Of a DNA stretch of 64,000 bases, positions 17,468 through 26,980 are shown one piece after another; position 1 is the first letter of the stretch; every line of letters starts with the position of its first letter. Origin of the DNA: Leisingera sp. ANG-Vp (lineage in GTDB: Bacteria > Pseudomonadota > Alphaproteobacteria > Rhodobacterales > Rhodobacteraceae); the NCBI RefSeq assembly GCF_000813725.1, contig NZ_JWLD01000066.1, forward strand, positions 1 through 64,000, read 5' to 3'. The position numbers were made by a program, and so were the translations under genes. The notes below the pieces were generated by a model. The model was not told where the DNA came from. It ran no database searches and saw nothing but the letters and a program-made list of their open reading frames with translations.

Positions 17468-18046
17468 ATGATGATCAAGATTGCTTCGCTCGCAACTGCA
17501 GCCCTGCTTGCAGCGCCCGCCGCCTTTGCAACCACTTACAAAACCGACCAAGGCCATACAGAAGTCCAGTTCAGCTGGAGTCACGCCGGCGTCTCAGTCC
17601 AGAGCGGCGAATTCACCGAAGCTTCGGGCACCCTGGACATCGATCCGGAAAACCCCGAAGCGGCCTCGCTGAATGTGACCATCAACGCAAAAAGCCTGGC
17701 CACCGGCTTTGGGCCGCTGGACGACCACCTTTCCAGCGCTGACTTCCTGGAAGTGGAAACCTACCCGGAAATCACCTTTGTCAGCACCGGGATTGAAAAG
17801 ACCGGCGACAAGAGTGCCAAGGTAACCGGCGACCTGACCATTCACGGAACCACGCAGTCGGTTGTGCTGGACACCACCATGACCCATTTCGGCCCGCATC
17901 CGCTGGGCGGCGTGATCGAATACTACCAGGGCGACTGGGCGGCATTCGAGGCCTCTACCACCATCGACCATCAGGCGTTTGGCGTTGGCGGCTTCTCCAC
18001 CGGCCCGATCACCATCCGTATCAGCACCGAGATGAAGGCGGAATAA
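17468..18046 (+). CDS. YceI-family periplasmic lipid-binding protein
   Basis: A 192-residue protein with a cleavable signal peptide (MMIKIASLATAALLAAPAAFA) and a YceI lipocalin-like barrel that binds polyisoprenoid chains. Family landmarks are DQGHTEVQFSWSHAG, then DDHLSSADFLEVETYPEITF, and GDLTIHGTTQSV. AGGGA lies 8 bases before the first ATG; the second ATG, one codon on, is equally possible. It ends at a strong terminator and is divergent from the MarR gene. A role in quinone or isoprenoid trafficking or stress response is suggested by the family, not shown here. Confidence 0.88.
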   Translation: MMIKIASLATAALLAAPAAFATTYKTDQGHTEVQFSWSHAGVSVQSGEFTEASGTLDIDPENPEAASLNVTINAKSLATGFGPLDDHLSSADFLEVETYPEITFVSTGIEKTGDKSAKVTGDLTIHGTTQSVVLDTTMTHFGPHPLGGVIEYYQGDWAAFEASTTIDHQAFGVGGFSTGPITIRISTEMKAE

Positions 18047-18120
18047 CCGCTGCAAAAGCCGGGCGCGGAGGGGCAGAGATGACAACCCCCTCCCCCGGCT
18101 CCATCATCGAAAAACGCAAA

Positions 18121-18152
18121 AGCCCCGGATGTTTCCATCCGGGGCTTCTTTT
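18121..18152 (+). terminator. Rho-independent terminator between yceI and nqrF, bidirectional
   Basis: AGCCCCGGATG (18121-18131) pairs with CATCCGGGGCT (18136-18146) around a TTTC loop and is followed by TCTTTTTT. On the minus strand the stem is followed by TTTTGCGTTTTT, so it also ends the nqr transcript. Confidence 0.9.
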
Positions 18153-18169
18153 TTGCTCTGCTATACGGC

Positions 18170-19393
18170 TTAGCCGCCGAAGTCATCCAGCATGATGTCC
18201 TCGCGGTCCACGCCCAGATCCAGCAGCATGTTGATCACCGACTGGTTCATGATCGGCGGGCCGCACATGTAGAACTCGCAGTCTTCCGGCGCCGGGTGGT
18301 TCTTGAGGTATTCCTCGAACAGAACGTTATGGATAAAGCCGGTGTAGCCTTTCCAGTCGTCCTCGGGCTGGGCATCGGACAGAGCCACATGCCATTCGAA
18401 GTTGTCGAACTCTTCGGCAAGCTGGTCGAAGTCCTCGACAAAGAACATCTCTTTCTTGGAACGCGCACCGTACCAGAAGCTGATCTTGCGGTCGCGGTTC
18501 TGCAGACGCTTCAGCTGGTCGAAGATGTGGCTGCGCATCGGCGCCATGCCTGCACCGCCGCCGATGAAGACCATTTCCTTCTGGGTCTCGCGGGCGAAGA
18601 ACTCGCCGAACGGGCCCGAGATGGTGACTTCATCACCCGGCTTCAGGTTGAAGATGTAGGACGACATCTTGCCGGCCGGAATGTCGCTGGAACCCGGCGG
18701 CGGCGAAGCGACGCGGACGTTCAGCATGATGATGCCCTTTTCGTCCGGGTAGTTCGCCATCGAGTAAGCACGCTCAACCGGCTCATCCACAACGGACTTG
18801 TACTGCCATAGGTTAAAGCGGTCCCAGTCCTCGCGGTATTCTTCCTGCACGTCGAAATCGGTGTAGGAGAGCTGGTGCGCAGGCGCTTCGATCTGGATAT
18901 AGCCGCCGGCGCGGAAGTTCACGTCTTCGCCTTCGGGCAGTTCCAGAACCAACGCCTTGATGAAGGTCGCCACGTTGTCGTTCGAGCGCACCTTGCAGCG
19001 CCATTTCTTGACGCCGAAGACCTCTTCGGGAACTTCGACTTCCATGTCCTGCTTGACCGCAACCTGGCAGGACAGGCGGTCGCCGCAGGAGGCCTCGCGC
19101 TTGGTGATGTGGCTTTCCTCGGTCGGCAGGATCGAACCGCCGCCGGAATGCACACGCACCCGGCACTGGGCACAGGTGCCGCCGCCGCCGCAGGCGGAGG
19201 GGACAAACAGCTTTTCAGCCGCCAGTGTCTGCAAGAGCTTGCCGCCTGCAGGCACTGAGATGGTTTTTTCACCGTTGATGGTGATGTTGACGTTGCCGGT
19301 CGAGACCAGGCGAGAGCGGGCGGCCAGAATGATGGCCACCAGCGCCAGCACGATCAACGTGAACAGGACAACGCCGAGCGAGAAAGTTTCCAT
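18170..19393 (-). CDS. nqrF: Na+-translocating NADH:quinone oxidoreductase subunit F
   Basis: A 407-residue NADH-oxidising entry subunit. It has an N-terminal membrane helix (about 5-25), a ferredoxin-type [2Fe-2S] domain with Cys68, Cys74, Cys77 and Cys109, and a ferredoxin-reductase-type FAD/NADH domain ([12 protein letters not shown] motif; [12 protein letters not shown] nucleotide motif; C-terminal DDFGG). Electrons pass from NADH to FAD, then the cluster, then the membrane subunits. It is the last gene of the complete nqrABCDEF operon. Confidence 0.95.
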   Translation of the reverse strand: METFSLGVVLFTLIVLALVAIILAARSRLVSTGNVNITINGEKTISVPAGGKLLQTLAAEKLFVPSACGGGGTCAQCRVRVHSGGGSILPTEESHITKREASCGDRLSCQVAVKQDMEVEVPEEVFGVKKWRCKVRSNDNVATFIKALVLELPEGEDVNFRAGGYIQIEAPAHQLSYTDFDVQEEYREDWDRFNLWQYKSVVDEPVERAYSMANYPDEKGIIMLNVRVASPPPGSSDIPAGKMSSYIFNLKPGDEVTISGPFGEFFARETQKEMVFIGGGAGMAPMRSHIFDQLKRLQNRDRKISFWYGARSKKEMFFVEDFDQLAEEFDNFEWHVALSDAQPEDDWKGYTGFIHNVLFEEYLKNHPAPEDCEFYMCGPPIMNQSVINMLLDLGVDREDIMLDDFGG

Positions 19394-19409
19394 AACTTCA
19401 GACGCTCCC

Positions 19410-20018
19410 TTACAGTTTGACGCCGCTGAAGGACATGAAGGCCATCGCCATCAGACCTGCGGTGATAAAGGTGATGCCCAGGCCCTGCAGACCGTCCGGC
19501 ACGTCGGAATACTTCAGCTTCTCGCGCACGCCCGCCATTGCGGTGATTGCCAGCGCCCAGCCAAAGCCGGAGGACAGACCATAGGTGGTTGCCTCAGCAA
19601 AGTTGTAGTCGCGTTCCACCATGAACAGCGAGCCGCCGAGGATCGCGCAGTTCACCGTGATCAGCGGCAGGAAGACACCCAGCGCGTTGTAAAGCGGCGG
19701 GAAATACTTATCGAGGATCATCTCCAGGATCTGCACCATCGCCGCGATCACCCCGATGTAGGAGATCAGGCCAAGGAAGGTCAGGTCCACATCCGGGAAG
19801 CCCGCCCAGGCCAGCGCGCCCGGCTTCAAGAGATAGGTCAGCAGCAGGTTGTTGGTCGGCACGGTGATGGCCTGCACCAGCATCACCGAAATCCCCAGAC
19901 CCAGCGCGGTGGAGATCTTCTTGGACACCGCGATGAAGGTACACATGCCCAGGAAGAAGGAGAGCGCGAGGTTCTCGACAAAGATGGCCTTAACGGCGAG
20001 TGAAATCAGCCCTTCCAT
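19410..20018 (-). CDS. nqrE: Na+-NQR subunit E
   Basis: A 202-residue integral membrane subunit with about six helices. With NqrD it forms a pseudosymmetric pair, each half supplying two cysteines to an intramembrane iron centre; Cys26 (LGMCTFIAV) and Cys120 (TVNCAILGG) fit that role. Its ATG touches the nqrD stop (base 20018). Length matches the family. Confidence 0.94.
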   Translation of the reverse strand: MEGLISLAVKAIFVENLALSFFLGMCTFIAVSKKISTALGLGISVMLVQAITVPTNNLLLTYLLKPGALAWAGFPDVDLTFLGLISYIGVIAAMVQILEMILDKYFPPLYNALGVFLPLITVNCAILGGSLFMVERDYNFAEATTYGLSSGFGWALAITAMAGVREKLKYSDVPDGLQGLGITFITAGLMAMAFMSFSGVKL

Positions 20019-20671
20019 CAGTGCGCCTCCACGGATTGGATTTTGTATTCACGCTCTTCCACCTGCTGCGGTTTCCAGGTGCGGAAGGCCCAGATCAGCA
20101 GGCCGATCACGAAGAACGCCGAAGGCGGCAGCAGCAGCATGCCGTTCGGGACATACCAGCCGCCGTTGTTCACGGTTTCCAGGATGGTGATGCCGAACAG
20201 GGAGCCGGAGCCGAACAGCTCGCGGATCACGCCCACCAGCATCAGGATCAGACCATAGCCCAGACCGTTGCCGATGCCGTCGATGAAGGACGCGACCGGC
20301 GGATTGCTCATGGCAAAGGCCTCGGCGCGGCCCATCACGATGCAGTTGGTAATGATCAGGCCGACGAAGACCGACAGGGTTTTCGAGATCTCAAAGGCGT
20401 AGGCCTTCAGCACCTGGTCCACCAGGATCACCAGCGAAGCGATGATCACCATCTGCACGATGATCCGGATCGAGCTGGGGATCTGGTTGCGCAGGATCGA
20501 GATGAACATCGACGAGAACGCGGTCACAAAGGTCACCGCCAGGGTCATCACAAAGGCCACCTGCAGCGAGGAGGTCACCGCCAGCGCCGAGCAGATGCCC
20601 AGAACCTGCAGGGTGATCGGGTTGTTGTCGACCAATGGGTCGACCAGCATTTCTTTCTTGGTCTGCGCCAT
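20018..20671 (-). CDS. nqrD: Na+-NQR subunit D
   Basis: A 217-residue membrane subunit homologous to NqrE and inserted in inverted topology. Cys28 ([11 protein letters not shown]) and Cys111 ([16 protein letters not shown]) match the paired iron-binding cysteines of the family. It shares one base with nqrC upstream and with nqrE downstream, so translation is coupled. NqrM would help load the iron centre. Confidence 0.94.
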   Translation of the reverse strand: MAQTKKEMLVDPLVDNNPITLQVLGICSALAVTSSLQVAFVMTLAVTFVTAFSSMFISILRNQIPSSIRIIVQMVIIASLVILVDQVLKAYAFEISKTLSVFVGLIITNCIVMGRAEAFAMSNPPVASFIDGIGNGLGYGLILMLVGVIRELFGSGSLFGITILETVNNGGWYVPNGMLLLPPSAFFVIGLLIWAFRTWKPQQVEEREYKIQSVEAH

Positions 20672-21474
20672 CAGAACTCTCCCGCTTGCAGGGCGGCCAG
20701 GAAGGGTGCGTAGCCCTCTTCGCCCATCCAGAATTTCACCAGGTTATCGACACCCACCGAGGTCAGCGTGGCACCGGCCAGCGCGTCGATGTGGTGGTCA
20801 GGTCCGGCCGGACCCTGCGCCTTGGCAACAGTGATCTGCAGGGTGCCTTCAGCATCATGCAGTTTCTTGCCGCTCCACAAGGACTTCCAGCGCGGGTTGT
20901 CCACCTCGGCGCCAAGGCCCGGGGTTTCGCCGTGCTGATAGAACTGCAGGCCAAAGATATCGTTGCCGTTTTCCTCAACCGCGATGAAGCCATAGAGCGT
21001 GGACCAGAGGCCATAGCCGTGGACCGGCAGGATCACCTTGTCCAGCGCGCCTGCTTCGTCCCGCAGCAGGTAAACTGTCTTGTAACGCGACTGGCGGCCA
21101 ATACCCGCCGGGTCCACGTCCAGCGCGCGGCTCAGCTCCGGATCCTGCGCGGCAGCGCGGTCGTCAAAGCTGGCGGCGTCGAACTGATCGGTGAACTTGC
21201 CGGTCTGCAGGTCCAGCACCTGCGGCTCAAACGCTTTGAAGGCTTCGGCCACATCCTGGCCGGGCTGATAAAGGCCCGCCACCTGCAGAACGTTCAGCTG
21301 CTTGTCGAGTTTCTTGTTGATCTCCTGCACCGGGCGCAGGGACACGGCGGCGGTGGACACGATCATCGAGGCCAGCAGGCAGACGCCAACTGCGATCACC
21401 AGGGTCTTGCCGACCGAGTCCGGAGACGCGGCGAGGAAGCGGCCAATGAGGCCTTTGCTTTGGGTCTCAGCCAT
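20671..21474 (-). CDS. nqrC: Na+-NQR subunit C (covalent FMN)
   Basis: A 267-residue subunit with one N-terminal membrane helix and a large periplasmic FMN-binding domain. The flavinylation motif [10 protein letters not shown] gives Thr236 as the residue modified by ApbE; the usual Ser/Thr before GAT is Ala here. The ATG overlaps the 3' end of nqrB by 8 bases. It relays electrons from the iron centre to FMN in NqrB. Confidence 0.94.
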   Translation of the reverse strand: MAETQSKGLIGRFLAASPDSVGKTLVIAVGVCLLASMIVSTAAVSLRPVQEINKKLDKQLNVLQVAGLYQPGQDVAEAFKAFEPQVLDLQTGKFTDQFDAASFDDRAAAQDPELSRALDVDPAGIGRQSRYKTVYLLRDEAGALDKVILPVHGYGLWSTLYGFIAVEENGNDIFGLQFYQHGETPGLGAEVDNPRWKSLWSGKKLHDAEGTLQITVAKAQGPAGPDHHIDALAGATLTSVGVDNLVKFWMGEEGYAPFLAALQAGEF

Positions 21475-22675
21475 GGCGGCGCGCCCTCCGTTTGATGTTT
21501 GCCTGCACGACGAAGTAGTCGATCAGCGGTGCAAAGACGTTGCCGAACAGGATGGCCAGCATCATACCTTCCGGGAAGGCCGGGTTCAGCACCCGGATCA
21601 GCACCACCATCACACCGATCAGCGCGCCATAGATGTAGCGGCCGGCGTTGGTGTGCGACGCCGAAACCGGTTCGGTCACCATGAACACCAGGCCAAAGGC
21701 ATAACCGCCCAGCACCAAGTGCCAGTACCACGGCATGGCAAACATCGGGTTGGTGTCGGAACCAATGACGTTCAGCAGCAGCGAAAACGCAATCATGCCG
21801 CCCAGGCAGCCAACGATCAGGCGCCAGTTGGCAATCTTGGTTGCCAGCAGGAACACGAGGCCAATGGCGCAGGCCAGGGTCGAGGTCTCGCCAAAGCTGC
21901 CCTGAATGGTGCCATAGAAAGCGTCAGACCATTCGATGCCCTTAGCCGCCAGCGCCTGCACGCCCTCGGCTGCGGAGACACCCAGCGCAGTCGCGCCGGA
22001 GAAGCCGTCAACCGGGGTCCAGACACTGTCGCCCGACATGTTGGCGGGATAAGCGAAGTACAGGAAGGCACGGCCAGTCAGCGCAGGGTTCAGGAAGTTC
22101 TTGCCGGTGCCGCCAAAGACCTCCTTGCCGATCACCACGCCGAAGATGATGCCAAGCGCCACCTGCCACAGCGGCGTCGAGGCCGGCATGATCAAGGTAT
22201 AGAGCATCGAAGTAACCAGGAAGCCTTCGTTGACTTCATGGCCGCGTACAGTGGCAAAGATGACTTCAAAGATGCCGCCCGCAACCAGTGTCACGATGTA
22301 GATCGGCAGGAAGTACAGGAACCCGTGCGCGATATTCGCCATCGGGTTCGCCGCGTCCAGCGACACGCCCAGCATGTTCAGGATGGCAATCCGCCAGCCG
22401 GTGGCCGCATCAGCCCCCAGCTCGGCAATTGCCGAGTTTGCCTGGTAGCCGGTGTTCCACATGCCCCACAGGATGCAGGGGATGGTGGCAATCACCACGT
22501 AGGTCATGATCCGCTTCATATCGACGTATGAGCGGGCATGCGGCGCCACCGAGGTGACGGTCTTAGGGGTGTAAAGGAAGGACTCCACCATCTCATAGAC
22601 GGGGAAGTACTTCTCGTACTTGCCGCCCTTCTCGAAATGGGGCTCGATCCTGTCAAAGAAGCTGCGCAATCCCAT
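21467..22675 (-). CDS. nqrB: Na+-NQR subunit B (covalent FMN, Na+ channel)
   Basis: A 402-residue membrane subunit with about ten helices that carries covalent FMN and riboflavin and forms the Na+ path. The FMN attachment motif is DGFSGAT with Thr229. The segment [20 protein letters not shown] is strongly conserved in the NqrB/RnfD family. It follows nqrA by 5 bases. Full length. Confidence 0.95.
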   Translation of the reverse strand: MGLRSFFDRIEPHFEKGGKYEKYFPVYEMVESFLYTPKTVTSVAPHARSYVDMKRIMTYVVIATIPCILWGMWNTGYQANSAIAELGADAATGWRIAILNMLGVSLDAANPMANIAHGFLYFLPIYIVTLVAGGIFEVIFATVRGHEVNEGFLVTSMLYTLIMPASTPLWQVALGIIFGVVIGKEVFGGTGKNFLNPALTGRAFLYFAYPANMSGDSVWTPVDGFSGATALGVSAAEGVQALAAKGIEWSDAFYGTIQGSFGETSTLACAIGLVFLLATKIANWRLIVGCLGGMIAFSLLLNVIGSDTNPMFAMPWYWHLVLGGYAFGLVFMVTEPVSASHTNAGRYIYGALIGVMVVLIRVLNPAFPEGMMLAILFGNVFAPLIDYFVVQANIKRRARRHG

Positions 22676-22680
22676 CCGGC

Positions 22681-24024
22681 TCAGCCCTCCTTTTCAATCT
22701 TGGTCAGGCAGTCGCGCAGCGCCAGCCCGTATTCGTACTTGGCCGGGCAGGCAAAGCCGACGAGGCCCATGTCCTCTTCGTCCAGCTCCAGCGCACCCAG
22801 TGCCTGTGCGGTGTCAGTGTCCATGACCAGCAGCGCGCGCAGCAATTGCGTCGGCAGGTAGTCCTGCGGCATCAGCTGCTCAAACGTGCCGGTGGGCACC
22901 ATCGCGCGGCGGCCGCCATTGAGGTTGCTGGTCAGGCCGAACAGTTTGCTGGTCAGGGCCGAGCCCAGAACCGGCTGCACCGCATATTTACTGGCCATCG
23001 GACGGATCCAGCCCAGCGGGATCTGCTCGCGGTCTTCCTTTATGATGGCAACCTGACGCGCAAAACGGCCGAGGTACGCAAACGTGTCCGCGGCCTGACG
23101 GCCCGACAGGATCGACCCGGAGATCACCCGGACGGGACCATCCGCAGCAATCTCGCCGCGGGTCAGCTCGTCGGTGGAGGCGCCCATAACGGTCCGCACC
23201 AGACGCGGCGACCGTGCAACGGGACCGGCCAGCGCCACAACAATGGAAGGATCCAGATGACCAGTCTGCAGCAAGCGGCCAATGGCGATCACATCCTGAT
23301 AGGAAATCGTCCAAACCTGATCCTCGGCGCGCACCGGGTTCAGGAAGTGGATGTGGGTGCCCGCCAGGCCGGAGGGATGCGGGCCGGAGAAGGCAGCCGC
23401 CTCAACCCCGGCAATATCGCCGCCCGGAATGCTGTCGCTAGCTTTCTGGCACAGGTAGGTGGTGCCCTCGGTCAAAAGGGTCAGCGCTTTCAGGCCGGCC
23501 TCGAACGCCTCTCCTGCTTCGCTGATGATCAGCGCGGCATCGGCGGCCAGCGGCTCGCTGTCCATCGCAGTGACAAAGATCGCACCCGGCTTGGAGCCCG
23601 GCACCGGCATCTTGGAATAGGGACGGGTGCGGAAGGAGGTCCACAAACCAGCGGCGCAGAGCTTATCGGTCAGCCCTTCGGCGGTATCGCCGTTGCCGGT
23701 GGCGGAAAAATCGATGCCTTTATCCTCGGCATCGGACACCTCGATCACCACGCTTTGCAGCACCCGGCGGGCGCCGCGGTTGATCGCCACGACCTTGCCG
23801 GTCATCGGCGCCACCATCATCGCGGCTTCGGCATCCTTGTGGCAGAACAGCGGAGTGCCGCGTTTGACCTCCTCGCCTTCCTGCACCAGCATGCGGGGTT
23901 TCAGGCCCAGATAGTCGGGGCCCAGCACCGCCACCGAGGTGATGGCCGGGCCGGGGTGAATGGTCTGCTCCGGTGCGCCTGTCACCGGCAGATCCAGCCC
24001 CTTCCTCAAGTTAAATGTTTTCAT
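22681..24024 (-). CDS. nqrA: Na+-NQR subunit A
   Basis: A 447-residue peripheral subunit, first gene of the nqr operon. The N-terminus [20 protein letters not shown], the barrel-sandwich region [19 protein letters not shown] and the SLBB-like domain are family features. NqrA sits on the cytoplasmic side and contributes to ubiquinone interaction. The promoter should lie in the 400-base gap upstream (24025-24427). Confidence 0.94.
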   Translation of the reverse strand: MKTFNLRKGLDLPVTGAPEQTIHPGPAITSVAVLGPDYLGLKPRMLVQEGEEVKRGTPLFCHKDAEAAMMVAPMTGKVVAINRGARRVLQSVVIEVSDAEDKGIDFSATGNGDTAEGLTDKLCAAGLWTSFRTRPYSKMPVPGSKPGAIFVTAMDSEPLAADAALIISEAGEAFEAGLKALTLLTEGTTYLCQKASDSIPGGDIAGVEAAAFSGPHPSGLAGTHIHFLNPVRAEDQVWTISYQDVIAIGRLLQTGHLDPSIVVALAGPVARSPRLVRTVMGASTDELTRGEIAADGPVRVISGSILSGRQAADTFAYLGRFARQVAIIKEDREQIPLGWIRPMASKYAVQPVLGSALTSKLFGLTSNLNGGRRAMVPTGTFEQLMPQDYLPTQLLRALLVMDTDTAQALGALELDEEDMGLVGFACPAKYEYGLALRDCLTKIEKEG

Positions 24025-24427
24025 ATTGCGCTACGTCCTTCCGAGGCCGATTCCCGTGGCGGTTCTTATCTGTTTCCGGCGGCAGAGACAAAGAAAACGC
24101 AAGTAAGCGGTCGCTTTTGACTCTTTGCCAGCCGGGTCCGGCCTAGTTTGATCCGGCGCACTCGAATCAAATTTGCCGCCGAATGGCAAGGCCGCCTCCC
24201 CGCCAGCCGGGTAAATTCCTTCGTGATCGCAGCTTCTAAGCCAGAATGCCGCATCCGGGGCCTGTTAATACGTCAGATCCGGCCCGCGGAACCGGCAACC
24301 AAAGCCCAGCCCTGTGGACAAAACGCCCCGGCAAACCTGGGTCTGCCGGGGCGGATCAGTTTGATGGCGCTAACGCAAGCGACACCCGGAATATGATTCG
24401 CGACAGGTGCTGGTGTCCGAGGCGGCG
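24025..24427. other. Intergenic region: nqrA upstream sequence and a minus-strand terminator
   Basis: This 403-base gap contains no convincing gene. It should hold the nqr promoter near 24030-24150, where the short inverted repeat AAGCG-gt-CGCTT (24105-24116) is the only distinct element, and it holds the terminator of the upstream operon at 24320-24353. Confidence 0.6.
24320..24353 (-). terminator. Rho-independent terminator of the Rieske/enolase operon
   Basis: CGCCCCGGCA (24324-24333) pairs with TGCCGGGGCG (24344-24353) around a 10-base loop. On the minus strand the stem is followed directly by TTTTG. It lies 75 bases downstream of the stop of the enolase-superfamily gene. Confidence 0.75.
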
Positions 24428-25552
24428 TTACAGTTCCCAGACCGCTTGCGGGTCACCCATCAGGCCGCGGTCGACGGTGATGCCCAGTCCCGGCGCATCC
24501 GGCACCAGCACGCCGCCATCCTGGACCGGCGCATCGAACTCCGCCGTCTTCAGCGTCACCATATCGCGGCAGTCCAGAATACAGCGCAGGGAGCGTTCGG
24601 GCACGGTCGCACCCAGATGCGCAATGGCCGAGAACGCCACCACCGAGCCGACCGTGTCCTGAACACTGACCGTCGCGCCCGAGGCGAGGCACATGTCCCG
24701 GTGCCGCCGCCCATGGGTCAGCCCGCCGGCCTTGGAGATCTTTAGGCCAATGCCATCTGCCACGTCTTCGGCCAGCATCAGGGCAATGTCCTCATCTTGC
24801 TGCACCAGCTCGTCCAGAATGATCGGCACATTGCAGCGTTTGCGCAGCGACATGGTCTCGCGCCAGGTCTTGCAGGGGGCCTCCAGCACAAAGTCCACCC
24901 CCTCGGGCAGCATTCGCAGCATGCGCAGAGCAGTTTCCGGCGTCAGCCCGCCATTGGCATCGACCAGGAAAAACTCGCCCGGCTGCCGGTCGGCCAGCGA
25001 GGCGCGGATGCGTTCGGCATCCAGCGCCGGGCCGCCTTCACTGTCCATCGCACCGATTTTCACCGAATGGCCCAGATACCCCATCTCGCGGTGCTGCGCG
25101 ACGCGGGCGCGCATGTCTTCCGGGCTGCCTGCGTAGATAGAGGAGATCACCGGCAGGCGTTTCCCGGTCGAGCCGCCCAACAACTCGCAAACCGGCATGT
25201 TCACCGACTTGCCGAACAGATCCCAGCAGGCCAGGTCGACGGCCGACTTGGCGTGGTTGTGGCCGACCAGCGCTTCGTCCATCGCCTCGTTGATCCGGTC
25301 CATCTGCCGCGGGTCGCGGCCCAGAAGATACGGCGCAATTTCGGCGATCCCGGCGCGGGCGCCCAAGGCGTGCGAGGCGATATAAGTGGAGCCAAACGGC
25401 GTGCTTTCGCCCCAACCCTCAAGGCCCGTATCGGTGGTGATGCGCACGAAAGACGCATCAAAGCTGCGGTACTCGCGCCCGCCCGACAGCATGTAAACGC
25501 CGCCCGAGTAGGGCAGATCCAGTTGATACAGCTCGATTTTCCTGATCTTCAT
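24428..25552 (-). CDS. Mandelate racemase/muconate lactonising enzyme family protein (enolase superfamily)
   Basis: A 374-residue enolase-superfamily enzyme with a capping domain and a TIM barrel. Metal ligands are Asp198 (VDANGG), Glu224 (LEAP) and Asp247 (LDE). Candidate bases are Lys165 (SVKIG) and Lys274 (KISKAGG), so both lysines of a two-base epimerase or dehydratase are present. The N-terminal LPYSGGVYMLSGGREY resembles cis-3-hydroxyproline dehydratase-type members as I remember them. It is clearly distinct from the HpbD paralogue at 41.7-42.8 kb. It is the last gene of an operon with a Rieske oxygenase and an aldehyde dehydrogenase, and its ATG overlaps the preceding stop (ATGA). A hydroxyproline or betaine derivative is a reasonable but untested substrate. 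Confidence 0.82.
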   Translation of the reverse strand: MKIRKIELYQLDLPYSGGVYMLSGGREYRSFDASFVRITTDTGLEGWGESTPFGSTYIASHALGARAGIAEIAPYLLGRDPRQMDRINEAMDEALVGHNHAKSAVDLACWDLFGKSVNMPVCELLGGSTGKRLPVISSIYAGSPEDMRARVAQHREMGYLGHSVKIGAMDSEGGPALDAERIRASLADRQPGEFFLVDANGGLTPETALRMLRMLPEGVDFVLEAPCKTWRETMSLRKRCNVPIILDELVQQDEDIALMLAEDVADGIGLKISKAGGLTHGRRHRDMCLASGATVSVQDTVGSVVAFSAIAHLGATVPERSLRCILDCRDMVTLKTAEFDAPVQDGGVLVPDAPGLGITVDRGLMGDPQAVWEL

Positions 25553-26643
25553 GACGCGGCATCCGGGATCATCAGCACCAGCTTGCCGGTGTGCTTCTTG
25601 CTCAGGAAATCCTCCTGCGCCGTGGCAATCTCGCTGAGCGGATAGGTTGCGGCGACCAACGGGCGGATTTCACCGGCCTCGATGTAAGAGATCAAGTTGG
25701 CGAACACCTCATCTTCCTGGAAGGTACAGCCCATCAGGGTCAGGTCCTTGAGGTACAGCGTGCGCACGTCGATCTCGCTGATCGGCCCGGCGATGGCGCC
25801 CGCGGTGGTGTAGCGCCCGCCCCGGCGCAACACATCAAGGAACGAGGGCCACTGCGGCCCGGCCACCAGATCAACCACCACATCGATGGAGCCTTCGCCC
25901 AGCTCCTTCACCAGATCGGCATTGCGGTCGACAACGCGATCGGCCCCAAGCGCCAGCACCTCATCCGCCTTGGCGGCAGAGGACAACGCAATCACGGTGG
26001 CGCCGCGGCGTTTGGCCAATTGCACGGCGGCAGACCCCACGCCGCCGGAGGCGCCGGAGATCAGCACGGTTTCCGCACCCAGACCAACCCGGTGCAGCAT
26101 GTTCTCAGCAGTGGAGTAAGCGCAGGGGATCGAGGCCAGTTCCGCGTCGGACCAGTCGCAGTTCACCGCATGGGTTTCGCGCGCCGGCGCCACTGCGAAC
26201 TGGGCAAAACCGCCGTCGCATTCGCTGCCGAAGGTCCAGCATTCATAGGGGCGGTAGTCCACATAGGTCCTTAACATGTTGCGCACCAGCACCCGCTCGC
26301 CGATCCGAGCCGGGTCCACCCCCTCGCCCACTGCGGCGATATGGCCGCACGCGTCCGCACCCTGAATGCGGGGGAACTCCAGCGGTTTTCCGGACCAGCT
26401 GGCGTCGTCATCGTTGACGCTGTCAAACCCGGCGGCACCGCCCGCGTTGGTATCGGCATCGACCGCCTTTGAGTACCAGCCGATGCGGGTGTTGATGTCG
26501 GTGTTGTTGATGCCTGCTGCGGCGACGCGGATCAGCACCTCGCCGGGGCCGGGCTGCGGCACGGCAACGTCGGTGCGGTAGTCCAGTTTCTCTATACCGC
26601 CGTGGCCGGTCAGCAGGACCGCTGCCATTTTATTGGGGATCAT
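25549..26643 (-). CDS. Zinc-less MDR-family alcohol dehydrogenase / quinone oxidoreductase-like protein
   Basis: A 364-residue medium-chain dehydrogenase with an N-terminal GroES-like domain and a Rossmann domain whose motif GASGGVGSAAVQLAKRRGA sits in the middle. I start it at ATG 26643 (MIPNKMAAVLL), with GGGAGAA 6-7 bases upstream, not at the farther in-frame start, which adds 39 residues unlike the family. Its function is NAD(P)H-linked reduction or oxidation of a small carbonyl or alcohol. It overlaps the enolase-superfamily gene and follows two hairpins in the 94-base gap after the small protein gene. Confidence 0.82.
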   Translation of the reverse strand: MIPNKMAAVLLTGHGGIEKLDYRTDVAVPQPGPGEVLIRVAAAGINNTDINTRIGWYSKAVDADTNAGGAAGFDSVNDDDASWSGKPLEFPRIQGADACGHIAAVGEGVDPARIGERVLVRNMLRTYVDYRPYECWTFGSECDGGFAQFAVAPARETHAVNCDWSDAELASIPCAYSTAENMLHRVGLGAETVLISGASGGVGSAAVQLAKRRGATVIALSSAAKADEVLALGADRVVDRNADLVKELGEGSIDVVVDLVAGPQWPSFLDVLRRGGRYTTAGAIAGPISEIDVRTLYLKDLTLMGCTFQEDEVFANLISYIEAGEIRPLVAATYPLSEIATAQEDFLSKKHTGKLVLMIPDAAS

Positions 26644-26668
26644 TGGTTTTCTCCCTTCGGATGTTAGA

Positions 26669-26730
26669 TTGGCCGGCCCTCCCCTGCCGGCCAAAACAGG
26701 CCGCTGCCCTTGCGGAGGCAGCAGCCTGAA
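26669..26730 (-). other. Two hairpins between the small-protein and oxidoreductase genes
   Basis: TTGGCCGG (26669-26676) pairs with CCGGCCAA (26687-26694). Beside it GCCGCTGCC pairs imperfectly with GGCAGCAGC (about 26701-26727). Neither is followed by a minus-strand T-run. They may be intercistronic stabilising or processing stems within the operon. Confidence 0.4.
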
Positions 26731-26737
26731 ACTTGTG

Positions 26738-26977
26738 TCAGAGCTCCAGCGGGTGCGCACGGCCCCGTTCCGCCAATCGGCGGTTCAGCTCTTTGGCGTC
26801 CGGAAGCCCGGCCTCCAGCGCAAAGACAAAGGCGTGGGTCAGGAAGAAACAGGCGGCGTCAATGTCGCCTGCGTCTTCCGCCGTGTCACCAGCCAGCGTG
26901 TAAAGCCGGACCAGCTCGGCGTGATCATTGTCCTCATGCGCCTTGAGCAGTGCGCGGTCGAGGTCGTCGCGGTCCAT
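26738..26977 (-). CDS. Small helical protein of unknown function (79 residues)
   Basis: An acidic, all-helical 79-residue protein (MDRDDLDRALLKAHEDNDHAELVRLY...) whose two helix pairs look like a degenerate tetratricopeptide unit: LYTLAGDTAEDAGDIDAACFFLTHAFVFALEAG. It begins 3 bases after the stop of the aldehyde dehydrogenase and would be co-translated. I know of no function. It may be an adaptor of the adjacent dehydrogenases or oxygenase. The operon position and clean composition argue that it is a true gene. Confidence 0.65.
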   Translation of the reverse strand: MDRDDLDRALLKAHEDNDHAELVRLYTLAGDTAEDAGDIDAACFFLTHAFVFALEAGLPDAKELNRRLAERGRAHPLEL

Positions 26978-26980
26978 GGC

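Noticed and set aside
24066-24254. 62-codon minus-strand ORF upstream of nqrA
   Set aside because: It overlaps the likely nqr promoter region, has no ribosome-binding site and no recognisable features.
24300-24312. DnaA-box-like CTGTGGACAA upstream of nqrA
   Set aside because: A single one-mismatch box with no clustering is expected by chance and lies far from the repABC module.
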